From Oscheius sp. JU75 (taxonomy: Eukaryota > Nematoda > Chromadorea > Rhabditida > Rhabditidae): a DNA stretch of 64,000 bases. Shown one piece after another: positions 1-10,211 of the stretch. Position 1 is the first letter of the stretch. Every line of letters begins with the position of its first letter. Location: assembly GCA_037178855.1 (NCBI GenBank), contig JASJZC010000001.1, forward strand, positions 1,054,001-1,118,000, written 5' to 3'. The translations under genes were made by a program, and so were the position numbers. Below the pieces are notes generated by a model, which was not told the DNA's origin, did not search any database, and worked only from the letters and a program-made list of their open reading frames with translations.

Positions 1-256
1 ATCCTCAAGAAAGCGAGCGACGCGACGTGGACAGTCCAGATCGACCTCGTAGAGTCGGAGGCGCTCCTTCGAGAAGTCTTTCAGCAGACTGCTGAGAGGA
101 GAGCCGTCACGGTTCTTGACGAGGGCTCGGACATCGAATCCGAGGCCGAGAAGACGCTTCGTGACCTCCAGACCAATCGTTCCGTCAGCTCCCGTCACGA
201 CTGCAACTTTTTTCGGGCGAAGAAGGAGTGGTGAGAGGCTAATCTCGTCGTTGAGC
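1..256 (-). CDS. Short-chain dehydrogenase/reductase, 5' partial internal exon
   Basis: The exon starts at 256 after a TTTTTAG acceptor and runs off the left edge of the window in one open frame (about 85 codons). It encodes a basic lead-in, then KVAVVTGADGTIG, which is the TGxxGxxG dinucleotide-binding loop of a Rossmann fold, followed by a helix and VRALVKNRD, where the Arg after beta-2 suggests NADP(H) preference. The next strand ends LYEVDLDCP, matching the conserved Asp before the adenine pocket. The family fits RDH/WWOX-like SDRs. The first exon(s) were not found: the open frame immediately upstream on this strand (257-508) looks non-coding. The catalytic YxxxK lies outside the window, so activity cannot be judged. 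Confidence 0.75.
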
Positions 257-1761
257 CTAAAAATTTCCTATTCGCAGTGAAATCTCCTTAAAAACCAACT
301 TAGAAGCGATTCCTTGATTTGTGGCCTCAAAATACAACTCTTTTATGGCGTAAAAGACCGCCAGGACGTAGATTTGGATCCGAACAAACAGCTCTATGAG
401 ACTTTCTATCCGGCCGGACGTCATCTTCTGCAATACGAGGTAATTACGACCATTTCCGGGTGGAAGAGAAGATATGAGAACGATATTTTTGTTGCAACTG
501 CTCGCCATAGCCCTATTTCTCCTATTTTCACATAACCAATTATTCGATGTAGTCCCGGAGGAAGATCAGTGCCAATTAGGTCAAGGGTGGATCAATTTAG
601 GCCCAAAGATGAGCGAATTTCGGGTACCAAGTCGACAAGGACGATAAATTCATTTATGAATGTCAACAGGGAAAGTATGGAGACTCCTAGGGGGTCATAG
701 TCGGCTGTTTAAACGAAAATGACGTCTTTATGAAGCTCGGCACCACCAGGAACGTCATGAACGGCGAGGAGATGATGGGTACAAGTTTACGGGTAGAGGA
801 GCATAATTATGAAGAGCGGTTTTCAGTTTGTTTTATGGGAAACGAGATAAAGGAGGTGCTTAGTGCAGAATAGGGAACAGTTAGTGTTAGACGCTGTCTC
901 TACACTAGAAAAAGCATTGATAGCAGTTCCGCAAAACTTTTACGCATCCTTTACGCTTAGAAGAACAAAAAGAGGGGGTAGAAAATGTATTTCCCAAGGT
1001 TTGAATCGTTGCCCTAGGCAATTACGCAATTGCGTATCTTATTTTCAGAGGGATTACCGTAATCCTTAGACATAACGTTCGACCGATTTCGCAAGCCTCT
1101 TTCTCCTCTTTTTCACTTTTTTCTGTCATTTTTCTGTGAAATATAACGAGAAATTATGCTATGCTATGCTATAAATCTAACTAGAATGTATAATAGTAAT
1201 AGAACTGCCTTATACAGTTATTTACCATCAATAGACAGCCTAGAAGTTTCTGCTTCCGTTTCGCATATTTATATTGCCTTTTTTCATGTATTTCTATATA
1301 TTTCTTCTTCTGAAATCCGTAAACTAGTCAATCAACAAGTGAAAGACGTCTAGGGCTCGAAACTAATAAAAAAAAAATTGACCAAAAAGGTTCGTTAGTG
1401 CTGGTAGGAGTAAATCATCTTTTCTTCTGGTTTTCTTGCTTTCATTTTTGTGCTTGCAGTTGCTAGCAGGTAGTCAGCACTGTTTTGCACTGACTGGATG
1501 GATTTTCACTGATAAAATATTTGAATATGTCTTGAAAATAGATTTATTAAAAAATATTGTCTTTTGTCAGTTTTTGCCCGTTCGTTTATCTGAAGATCTT
1601 ATAAACATGGTGTATTTTCGAGTAGCAAGTCATGAGTAGGATCTGTTCTTGGCTAACAGGCTGTTTTAGCCGTTCCCAAGCGTTACATCAGTTGATCCGA
1701 CTCAAAATTTAGCTCTTTTCTTCCTTCCCCATTTCTGCTCAAAACAGACCTTTTCCAGGGT
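257..1761. other. Stretch without a recognised gene
   Basis: AT-rich DNA between the partial SDR and nmd-3. It must contain the promoter of nmd-3 and probably 5' exon(s) of the SDR. Open frames here are short and have no family resemblance. A short TGCTA reiteration (atgctatgctatgctata) lies near 1156. Confidence 0.5.
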
Positions 1762-4700
1762 ATGGAGACATACACACATACCCCGACCGTGGGTCTGATC
1801 GCCTGCTGCGAATGCGGCGTCCCAATCCAGCCGAATGCTGCCAACATGTGCAGTGGATGTCTCCGTTCGAAGGTAGACATCACTGAGGGAATTACGAGGA
1901 CCTGTGAGCTTTATACTTGTTTGTACAAACTCAAACCTTTAGGCACAATCTACAAGTGCAAATTCTGCGACAGATTCTTCGTGCCGCCAAATGGATGGAT
2001 GAGAGCCGAGCTAGAGTCCAAGGAGTTGCTGTCAATCTGTCTCAAGAAGCTCAAACCATGTCTTCTCAAGGCAGGTTCCTAATATAGTGCTTTTTGCCGA
2101 CACCGCGAGGCATTTGGAAGTAATCACAATCCTCTTCCTCGAATTGTAGACGCGTCTATAGTCAGTTCAGGAATGGGGGTTAACTGGCGGAATACTGTAG
2201 AATTTTTCCTTGCGAGACACGCCGCGCCAGTCTCTTAACATTTGGCAGCATTTCACCTGATTTTTCTGTTTATTTTTTCTTATCAGCCTTTTTTGTTGTC
2301 ATTCGCTGTGTTTGGAAAATACTGTAAAGAGATGAGAAAATTGGCGAAAAGAACAAGAAAACGGCAGAAATCCGCTGCCAAATGTTAAAAGACTAGCCCG
2401 GCGGGTCCGCGAGGAAAAATTCTACAGTATACCGTCTATGTTGTTCTATAGCGCTGAGTATTCAATGCTGGCACGCTATAATGATATCTGACTGAGTATC
2501 TTATGCTGTCGTGTTATTTTGGCTGAGTATTAAATGCCGAAGCGTTACTTGGATGTCAATGGTCCCGCGAGAAAGTGTTTAAAAGAACCGGAAGACTAAA
2601 ACCTTGCTGAAGCCCCTAAAAATTCCCTTTTTCAGGTCCGTCTCACGGACGCTGCCTTCGTCTGGACCGAGGCCCATTCGAAGCGCGTCAAGGTCAAGCT
2701 GACCGTCCAAAAGGAGGTCTTTACCAACACGATTCTCCAGCAGTCGCTCGTCGTCGAGTTCAGCATCCACAGTCAGATGTGCGATGATTGTCGTCGCGCC
2801 GAGGCCAAGGATTTCTGGCGTGCCTGCGTCCAGGTGCGTCAGAAGGCCGAGTTCAAGAAGACACTCTTCTATCTCGAGCAGCTGCTGCTAAAGCACGGAG
2901 CACATAAGCAGACGACTGGAGTCAAGCCCGTGCCCACGGGAATTGACTTCTTCTTCGCCAAGCTCCAGGAGGCCCGGAAACTCGTGGACTTCTTGCAGAC
3001 TGTGCTTCCCTGCAAGTACCATTACGCTCAGGTTCGTCTCTATTTTCCCTAGAAATCGCAACCAGAGGATTCTCAACTACGTTTATAGCATCTTGGGTCA
3101 AAATATGAGGATCGGAGCGGTGTTCTTAGCATGACTCTCAACTTAAAATTTATAAGATCGTGTTGGTGAAGACCAACTCTCCCCGCCCGCCCTGTCAGTC
3201 TAGAATACGTCCAACCGTATTTTCGTGGACTGTCCACGGTAGTCACCACCTAATTTTTTTATTGTTTTTTCGGTCTAGATTGCCTATACGAGGTGTAAAT
3301 GTTCCCCCTTTTCGTAGTTTTTACTGCTCGAGGATTTATTATTTTTCATGCCTAAATGTGTCTTTTTTTTCTAGGAACTGGTCTCCCACGACACGAAGAA
3401 CAACACCTACGACTACAAGCACACCTTCTGTGTCGAGATCGTGCCGATCTGCCGCGACAACATCGTCTGTCTGCCGCCCAAAGTAGCCCAGAGTCTCGGC
3501 AACATGTCCCAGATGGCCGTTTGCCTCCGCATTTCCAACGTCATCACTCTCATTGACCCTAACACTCTTCAAATGGCCGATGTTCAGGCGTAAGTCATTT
3601 TCATTGAAGAATGGGCATAATATATGCTTAGGACAAATTTCTGGAGAGATCCATTCGACGCACTCTGCGGCCCCAAACAGCTATCCGAGTTCTACGTCAT
3701 CGATGTGGAGCCAGTGGAGAACTTCCAGAGAAAGGTAAACTTAAAGCGAGCCTAAGCATCACTTTTTCTAGACATTTTTTGGAATTTTTCAGCCATTTTT
3801 ACCGTTTCACAGTATGTTTAATCGATACAGGGTCAAAAACTCTTTAGAACGTGTAGTAAGATGATGAAAATAAACTACAGAGATACTACCAGAGATAAAA
3901 GATAATATACAACTTTTATAGTTTCTTTTACCTCTGATATTATCTCTGTACCTTATTTTTTCCGTCCAACTAGTTGTTCTAGGAGTAGTTTTTGACGCTA
4001 AATCGCTTAAACATGCTGTGAAACAGAAACCGCTAATCATCCATTTGCTAGGGTTACAGCCGGGAATTATAGCAGGTTGCATCAAGTTTTGTAAGAGATA
4101 ACTCGTCCAGCTGCAGAGAGTTTGACAAGTTTTGCAATGCAAAGTTTGCAAGGAACGCATCCTCTGAAATTGGGTGCGTAAAAATGGGAGAAAAGTTTTA
4201 GTTTCTTACCACTTACCTTCACTTTTCAGGCCGGTCACGGTTTCGTGAGCAAGAGACACGTCCTGGCCGATGTCTGGCTGGTCCGCAGCGACCAGGTCGG
4301 CGCCTCCGACGCCCATACCTTCTCCACTCGCACTCATCTTGGCGCCGTCATCCATCCAGGCGATCTTGTCCTTGGTAAGCCCCTTCATTTTCTCGAATTT
4401 GCACGACTAAATTTAAGCAATGGACGTCCGAAACTGCAATGTGAACAATCGCGTCTTTGACGAGATGAAGGCCGACAATATTCCGGACCTTGTGATTGTG
4501 AAGAAGGTCCGCGACAGGACTCGTCGTGCCCAGAAGAGACAGTGGAAGTTGAAGCGCCTCATCGTGGATGGAAATATGGTCGGGAATGAGACTGCGAGTG
4601 TGGCCGACGAGTTTATGGGGTATGTTTTTTTGGTCTACTTTTTCTTTGTGAAAGAGTCGCGGCTTCTAATTTTGATCCACAAGATTGACTATTCCTTTTC

Positions 4701-5303
4701 TTTGGGGCTAGGAATATTGTAAAACTATTCATTTCTCACATTCGGGAGGCTTTCCCACGTCTCTTTCTTCTCAACATGGCTTGTTAAAAATTGTGTCACC
4801 CACGGGAATTAAACTCGGGTTATCTGGTTACTAGTGGAAGCTCCTACCAATACACCAACTTCTTCACTATGACTTTGAAGAGCTGTAACAATGTACGGAG
4901 ACCGGAAACCCCCTAGATATGATTGTATATTCTTAGCTCAAAAAACTGTACAAAGTGTTGCTTTACAAAAAAGGCGGAATTGGCCCCTGGTCTCTCGCGT
5001 CCAAACCTTAGGCTCTACAAGCAGCCACAGGCAGACAGACAGGGTCGTCGTTTACCCAAAAAAAAATCTCATCTCACCGTTTCCAGATTCATGGAGGATC
5101 TCGAGGAGGACCAGCTGATGCGCGAGAAGATAAACATCTACAGAGACACGGAAAAGATGGCCCGAGCTCCGTCGACCATTGGCGATGGCGAGGAAGATGC
5201 TCTGCCAGAGGGCCCGACTCTCGAAGAAATGCTCGAGGATTTCAATTTGAACGATTCGGAGGAAGAGGAAAATCCGGAGCAGGCAGAGGAAATGGAAGAA
5301 TAG
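1762..5303 (+). CDS. nmd-3: 60S ribosomal subunit nuclear-export adaptor NMD3
   Basis: NMD3 binds the pre-60S subunit and links it to the exportin CRM1 for nuclear export. Eight exons join with consistent phase: 1762-1903, 1943-2070, 2636-3031, 3375-3589, 3632-3734, 4230-4374, 4418-4619, 5087-5303. The N-terminus has the family zinc-binding pairs CCECGVPIQPNAANMCSGC and CKFCDRFF, followed by CLKKLKP. The middle contains HSQMCDDCRRAEAKDFW and CVQVRQKAEFKKTLFYLEQ. The C-terminus is a long acidic tail (DSEEEENPEQAEEMEE), as expected of the export-signal region. Intron 1 is 39 bp; unspliced it would insert non-family residues between ITRTC and TIYKC. Intron 2 begins with GC rather than GT (2071), because only that donor keeps CLLK joined in frame to VRLTDA. 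The start is the first ATG before the zinc domain. Confidence 0.97.
2192..2431. mobile_element. Foldback MITE-like element in nmd-3 intron 2
   Basis: About 240 bp with long imperfect terminal inverted repeats. The left end reads ATACTGTAGAATTTTTCC and the right end is its complement, ending GGAAAAATTCTACAGTAT. The arms stay similar for about 65 bp, including TTAACATTTGGCAGC on both sides, and enclose an AT-rich centre. No coding capacity. This is the structure of a non-autonomous DNA transposon, but target-site duplications are unclear. Confidence 0.75.
2446..2551. repeat. Diverged tandem repeat, about 35 bp unit, three copies
   Basis: The segment repeats the pattern [t]ata/gctgagtatt-aatgc-gcgt three times: gctgagtattcaatgctgg, actgagtatcttatgctg, gctgagtattaaatgccg. 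It abuts the MITE-like element in the same nmd-3 intron. Confidence 0.6.
4798..4895 (-). repeat. tRNA-derived interspersed element in nmd-3 intron 7
   Basis: Read on the minus strand it carries GTTGGTGTATTGGTAGGAGC (box A-like) and, about 35 bp on, GAGTTTAATTCCCGTGGG (box B-like). Related copies occur at 32930-33045 and 10500-10580, and the first of these also shares the flanking sequence agggctgcaacattgt/agagctgtaacaatgt. The element is therefore larger than a tRNA and looks like a SINE-type repeat rather than a functional tRNA. Confidence 0.6.
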
Positions 5304-5790
5304 CCCTACTCTCCCACTTTCCCTCCGAAATTCTGTTGTTTCTTCTCGTTTTTGTTAAAAACAAATTGTACAATTTGTTATTTTTCCGGTCCCAAAGTTT
5401 GTTGAATGATACTATTAAAAGTTTATTCGAAAGGCTTTTTTACGTCTATATTCAGCGCAAAAAAGGATCGGGATGCCGGAAGTGGAACTCCAGCCCTATG
5501 GGCCTAAGACGGCGCTACTAGGCAATCTTTAAATGCTAAGTAGGCACTGAGGCATTTAATGAAGAAAATATGTGCTTGGCGCCAAGAGTACTGTAACTTC
5601 GTGATGGGACCCAAAGTTTCGAATTTGGCGCGGAACTAGAGTCTTTTTGGAGAATAAGTAAATCGCATATAAATTGTAAAAACTGCTGCCATGGGTGGTA
5701 GCGGAAGGCCTATACAAATCCGTGCCCGCCTAAAAGTTCGAATGAAATACTAAATCTTTATACAAAAAAAGCTACATGCATAAACACAGA

Positions 5791-8700
5791 TCATTTAATG
5801 CACTTCCCTACAATTAGGCTGGCATTCGTCCCGCCGAAACCGAATGAATTCACGATGGAGACGCGCCTTTCAGACTTGAAATCGGTCATTTCTCGAAGAA
5901 TCTCCATCTTTTCGGCTTTTTCAGGCTCCTCGAGATTCAAATTTGGCGGCATTCGGCCATCTTCGATGGCCACGACTGAGGCAATAGTCTCGACGGCTCC
6001 GGCGGCTGCAAGCAGGTGCCCTACGTGTCCTAAATATGATTTTTTTGAAGGGGAAAAAGAGAAAGGGTACCCTTGATGGAAGAGACGGCAACTGGCTGGT
6101 CGATGAAGAGGTCGGAGATGGCTTTGAGCTCGATGCCGTCGCCTGGAATTATGAGAATCTGGTATAGTTTCAGTGGATCAAACTGTGCAAGTGACATTGG
6201 TCTCACTCTTGGAAAAAGTGACAGATGCCACATAAACCGATACTCTTTGTTGCAGTCAAGCAGTAACTGCTATACTTGAATAATCGAGCCAAAGGGACGA
6301 AGCTGGTGCAGCGTTTTGTCGAAATCTGCCTTATACACCTTTTTATCATTTTTGTCCAAGGTAGATGTGGCCCTAAAATGACGCCAGGGATGTATCAGGT
6401 AGATGTTGAGAAAACGCTCTGACTCGTCGACTCGACTCGAAATCTAGTCGAGTCGAGTTGTTTTTATCGAATTTGACCTCTGGCGTCATTTTTGACGAAG
6501 GTTTCTTGGATGCATGCCTAGCTTGGGCAAAAATGACGCCAAAGGTGTATGAGTTGATTTTGAAGTAAAACGCTGCATTAGGTTTGTGTGTACGGTGCCA
6601 AAGTAACTGCGACCTTCTAAAACAACTTTACTAGTTCGGCAAAGCTGTACTTTTTAATAAGACAAGAATAGGTTTAGCGCAGATTCGCCTTCACCCACTA
6701 CCACAGTCCGCTAACAATAAAGCAGGCATAAATGTCTCCTCTTCTCCTCTCTTCTCAACCAGACGAAGGTTAGGAAACACATTTCTGTAATCAATTGGAC
6801 CAAGCTTAGATTGTTCTTAAAAGCCCGTCTCTGTGTTTGTGTTTAAAGCGACACTCACTGTGAGGACAGTGTCCTTTTAACAGTCACCCTACTTGTGTCA
6901 CTCTCTCCCGTCCTCTATTCTCAGTCTGGTCCATCTAAAATGGTTGCTCCATCGTTTTATTTCTAGAAAAAACCCATGTCATGTTTTGACAATGTTCGCC
7001 TAACTACAAATTAAATAGGCTTATTGTGAAAGGCATTTTGGTCAAAACTTTGTTCTTGACAGTCTGTTTATCGGCTTTTGTCCAATCAGACACCAATATA
7101 CCCGTGTCCTTCTAAAAACAAAACTTGTTTCGATACTCTCAGACCCTGTATATTTTTAAGCTGAAAAAATAGTAAAAGGTAACCTGTAGGTGTCGACGTC
7201 GCGTGCGCATTCACATATTCCACCTCGGTCCTCTGGATTCCCGCATCCTGGACGGCTCTCTCCATACTGAGTCGGGCCCCGATTCCTGACGGATGCGGCG
7301 ACGAGATGTGGTAGCAGTCCGAGCTGATTCCTGGAAGCGAGAGTTTATTATTACCAAACTGAAACTTTGAAACTAAAAAACCATTTAGACAGTTTCAGAG
7401 AGACAGAAACAGTAGAGCTTGGCAGGGAGCGAGATTAGAGACATCGAGTCAGACTTGGAAAGTAATAGGTACAAAGCTAGAAAGAGAGAAGGAGAGCTAG
7501 AGTTTCAGAGATGCAGGAATGGAGTGATAGAGACCCTGAAGAGAATCTACCAGAGAAATCGCCCCAGACGACCAGGAGAAGAAGCTGCTCGAGGAGGCCC
7601 GAAAACTCATCCTGAAGAAGTACATGATGCGTAGCTGGGAGATGGCTCCAGGTCCGAGCTCAGCGAGAAGAGTTTCGACAATCTGAACGAGGAGGCCGAC
7701 TCGCCGCGCGGCCGCTCACCCCTCTTCGACGCGAAGAAGCTCGAAAAGATGGAATGGGAGGTTTCGAGAGCCGGCACGAGGCTCGGATCCAGTGGCTGGA
7801 TTCTCTTTTCCTTAACTGTGTCTTCTGCTTCAAGTTCTTCTACATTCTGCCACTGGAACTCGTCCACAATGGCGGCTGGTGGTTTCTCGTCCCGCTCACC
7901 GTCTCTGGTCTCGCACTGGCATACCGATGGTTTTCCTCGAACTCGCCTTGGGACAATTCACGAGCTAGCTCGTCATCGTCGTCTTTCCGTAGGATTACAC
8001 CCATAGCCACGGGATTCGGCTACATCTTTGTTATCTCCAGAGTTCTGCTCTTTCTTCACTTAAAAACTGAATACAGGTAGGGAGGAATAGTCCGAATGAA
8101 CAGACTCTTTGGCAGCCGACTGGGGCCCCTTCAGAGTCATGGACAAGAAGAATTCCAACTATGATGAGAAGGCGGCCAAGATTTTTTTAGGGATGTTCCA
8201 GAAGGTTCCAGGGTGAATTTTCTAACAAGAGGAGCCTTAGGTTGGACCCACCGAAACCAAGAAGTTCCGCCCGGATTGGGGCTCCTCTCTCCAGGGCGTC
8301 CTCGAGTCTCTCCAGAAACAGTAAACCGACACCTTCGGACAGGACAAATCCGCTGCGCTGTCGGTCGAAGGGCCTCGAAATTGAGGGTTCTTTACCGCGG
8401 CCCAGTGCTCTCATTCTGTAGTTTTTGTTAAAAAAATTTGAGTGAGCAAAACGAACCGATCAAATCCAGCCAAGGCGACAGCATTCACACAGCCTTCTGC
8501 AGCTCCGGCTATGGCTCTTCGGGCCCATCCGTGTCGGACAGCGCGGAAGGCATTTCCTGAAAAAAAAGGTTAATAATGTCTTCAAAAATGATTTAAGTCA
8601 AGTCTGTAAGGGATTCGTGAGTTCTAGAGATTTCTGAATTGGTCGCGCTAGTTTGTCCTAAAAGCTCAGTCGGTTAGCGCTTCAAGCACGAGCCCAAACC

Positions 8701-10063
8701 CAGTAGTAGGTTCGAATGCCACGTGTGTCTATGGGATTCGTTTGTCTTCTCATACAACGCTGGATAAATGTTTTCAGTGAGTAAGGTCGATTTTTTTCAG
8801 CATCAACGACTGTGAGTCCCGTCACGAACTTGGCCAAAAACGTATGTGTGACACATTTTCTGAAAAGAGAAAAAGCGACGAAAGTCAGTTCTTTAAACTG
8901 CCGCTGGCCGTTGGAAATGGACTAAATTTACTAAAGAATTTGGTCAAAGAGTTTTTGATAGATTCATATGCTAACCAAGGTCTCAAAGACTCCATTGTAA
9001 AAAGAGGATCATACCTATGCAATGCAGACCGGTAGCACATGCAGTCGAGGCGCTTTCCGCGCCACCCATCATGCCGTACTTCATGGCCACATATCCAGCC
9101 GGCAGATTGTTGAGAATTCGCGGCACAAAGTACGGGGTCACCTTGCGCGTCTGTCCAGTCTCCACCAGCTTCGTCGTCTCACCAATTGCGTCCAGATCGG
9201 CCACACCGGTACCAATATTGACCAGGGTGTCCGTCTGGATCAGACGAAGGGCGTTGGCCGTCTCCATTGTCTAAAAATGTCATTTTTTAGCTGAAACACT
9301 GGAGAAACTACCTCTTCAGAGGCCAGAACAGCCAACTGACTGGCTCGACTCATCTCCCGTCGTTGCCCTGGAGTCCAGCGGTCGAAGTCGGCAGATCCTT
9401 GGGCGATTTCGCCGACCTGCACAATGAAAATGATTAGTTGACGAAATTTTAGCTCTCCTTAAATGTTTTCCGAGAATTTTAGAAGAATAAAAAGGTTTAT
9501 CACGCGTTAGATTCGAACCCGGCTCGTTTTTATATATTAGGTAGCCGAGCCTCTAACCGATTGCGCCATGAAAGCACTGTCAAGCGGCGAACCGGCTTAC
9601 ATAGTTCAGTCTGTTTAGCGCTCCGATTACTAATCTAGATATCTCGGGTTCAATCCCCATGTCCGGTATAATATTTTGTTTGTTTATTTCAGCATTTGAA
9701 GACTAAAAGTCAAGGAGATGATCAACGCCGTTGCCAGCTAAAGAAAGGGGGCACATGGATGCGTTAGCAATTCAAAAGACTCACTAAATGTTAATATCTA
9801 ACCGCGTCGGTTTCCATCTTTTTACTGTGTCCAAGTTCACTCTTCCGTCACATATACTTAAGTAAAAAAGTTTCCAGCAGTAAAATAAACATACTCTTAA
9901 ACAAAAAGAAGCACTAGAAACCCACCACAAAGCCGAGTCTCTCACTGTACTGAAGAGCCGATCGTCCCTCCAAGATTCCATTTCTTAAGCTCGTTACTCC
10001 AGCTCCATACGGGCTGATACATCCCATCCCGGTTATCACGACTCGATGCAGTCGTTGGGACAT
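5791..10063 (-). CDS. oxsm: Mitochondrial 3-oxoacyl-[ACP] synthase (beta-ketoacyl-ACP synthase II type, OXSM)
   Basis: This enzyme performs the condensing step of mitochondrial type II fatty-acid synthesis, which supplies octanoyl-ACP for lipoylation. Eight phase-consistent exons give 406 aa: 9926-10063, 9312-9416, 9015-9270, 8457-8556, 8252-8415, 7184-7330, 6071-6142, 5791-6029. The thiolase-fold triad is present: Cys in STACATGLHCIG, His in VNAHATSTPTGD and His in IKGHVGHLLAAAG. The glycine-rich NSFGFGGTNASLI closes the protein, and the N-terminus begins almost at once with HRVVITGMGCISP. No clear long transit peptide is encoded after the chosen ATG, so an upstream trans-spliced or alternative start is possible. 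It lies 148 bp downstream of nubp-1 on the same strand. Intron 5 hosts a degenerate plus-strand gene fragment. Confidence 0.95.
6375..6492. repeat. Inverted repeat with internal palindrome in OXSM intron 6
   Basis: Ends are AAAATGACGCCAG (6375-6387) and its complement CTGGCGTCATTTT (6480-6492). The centre is a second palindrome built from CTCGACTCGA...AGTCGAGTCGAG. A further copy of the end, AAAAATGACGCC, follows at 6529. It resembles a short MITE or the remains of nested insertions. Confidence 0.6.
7560..8215 (+). pseudogene. Degenerate membrane-protein gene fragment nested in OXSM intron 5
   Basis: Several stretches of good coding quality lie on the plus strand but in different frames without usable introns between them. 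They are a charged helix (DQEKKLLEEARKLILKKY), SELSEKSFDNLNEEADSPRG leading to DAKKLEKMEWE, a hydrophobic segment with LFLNCVFCFKFFYILPLELV and WWFLVPLTVSGLALAYRWF (two likely TM helices), and VMDKKNSNYDEKAAKIFLG. Shifts are needed near 7650, 7765 and after 7960. I do not recognise the parent gene. The composition (GC-rich, serine/glutamate-rich) differs from the surrounding intron, which fits a transposed or retrocopied fragment that has decayed. Confidence 0.55.
8662..8737 (+). repeat. tRNA-like relic in OXSM intron 3
   Basis: AGCTCAGTCGGTTAGCGC (box A) is followed by GTAGTAGGTTCGAATGCC (box B) at tRNA spacing. The acceptor and anticodon stems do not pair, so it is not called as a tRNA gene. 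Confidence 0.55.
9495..9575 (-). repeat. tRNA-like relic in OXSM intron 2
   Basis: On the minus strand GCGCAATCGGTTAGAGGCTC (box A) precedes GCCGGGTTCGAATCTAAC (box B). The anticodon region is AT-rich and unpaired. Probable tRNA-derived repeat. Confidence 0.55.
9592..9670 (+). repeat. tRNA-like relic in OXSM intron 1/2 region
   Basis: Contains TAGTTCAGTCTGTTTAGCGC and CTCGGGTTCAATCCCC on the plus strand with tRNA-like spacing. The terminal stems do not pair. It lies head to head with the relic at 9495-9575, suggesting insertion of related elements in opposite orientation. Confidence 0.5.
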
Positions 10064-10211
10064 CTATTATTAATGTTTTCCCACCAAAAATGGCCTAAAG
10101 ACAAGGGTATTCAAATGATTTTGAACCTTGCATATCAGGCTTAAAAAGATTTGTAAAATATACGTTTTCATCACAAAAATGTCAACAAATTGGTGCGAAA
10201 TATCACAGTAT

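Noticed and set aside
1156-1353. Small open frame after the TGCTA reiteration
   Set aside because: AT-rich composition, no start context and no family resemblance.
9595-9670. Possible functional tRNA in the synthase intron
   Set aside because: Box A and B are present but neither acceptor nor anticodon stem pairs.
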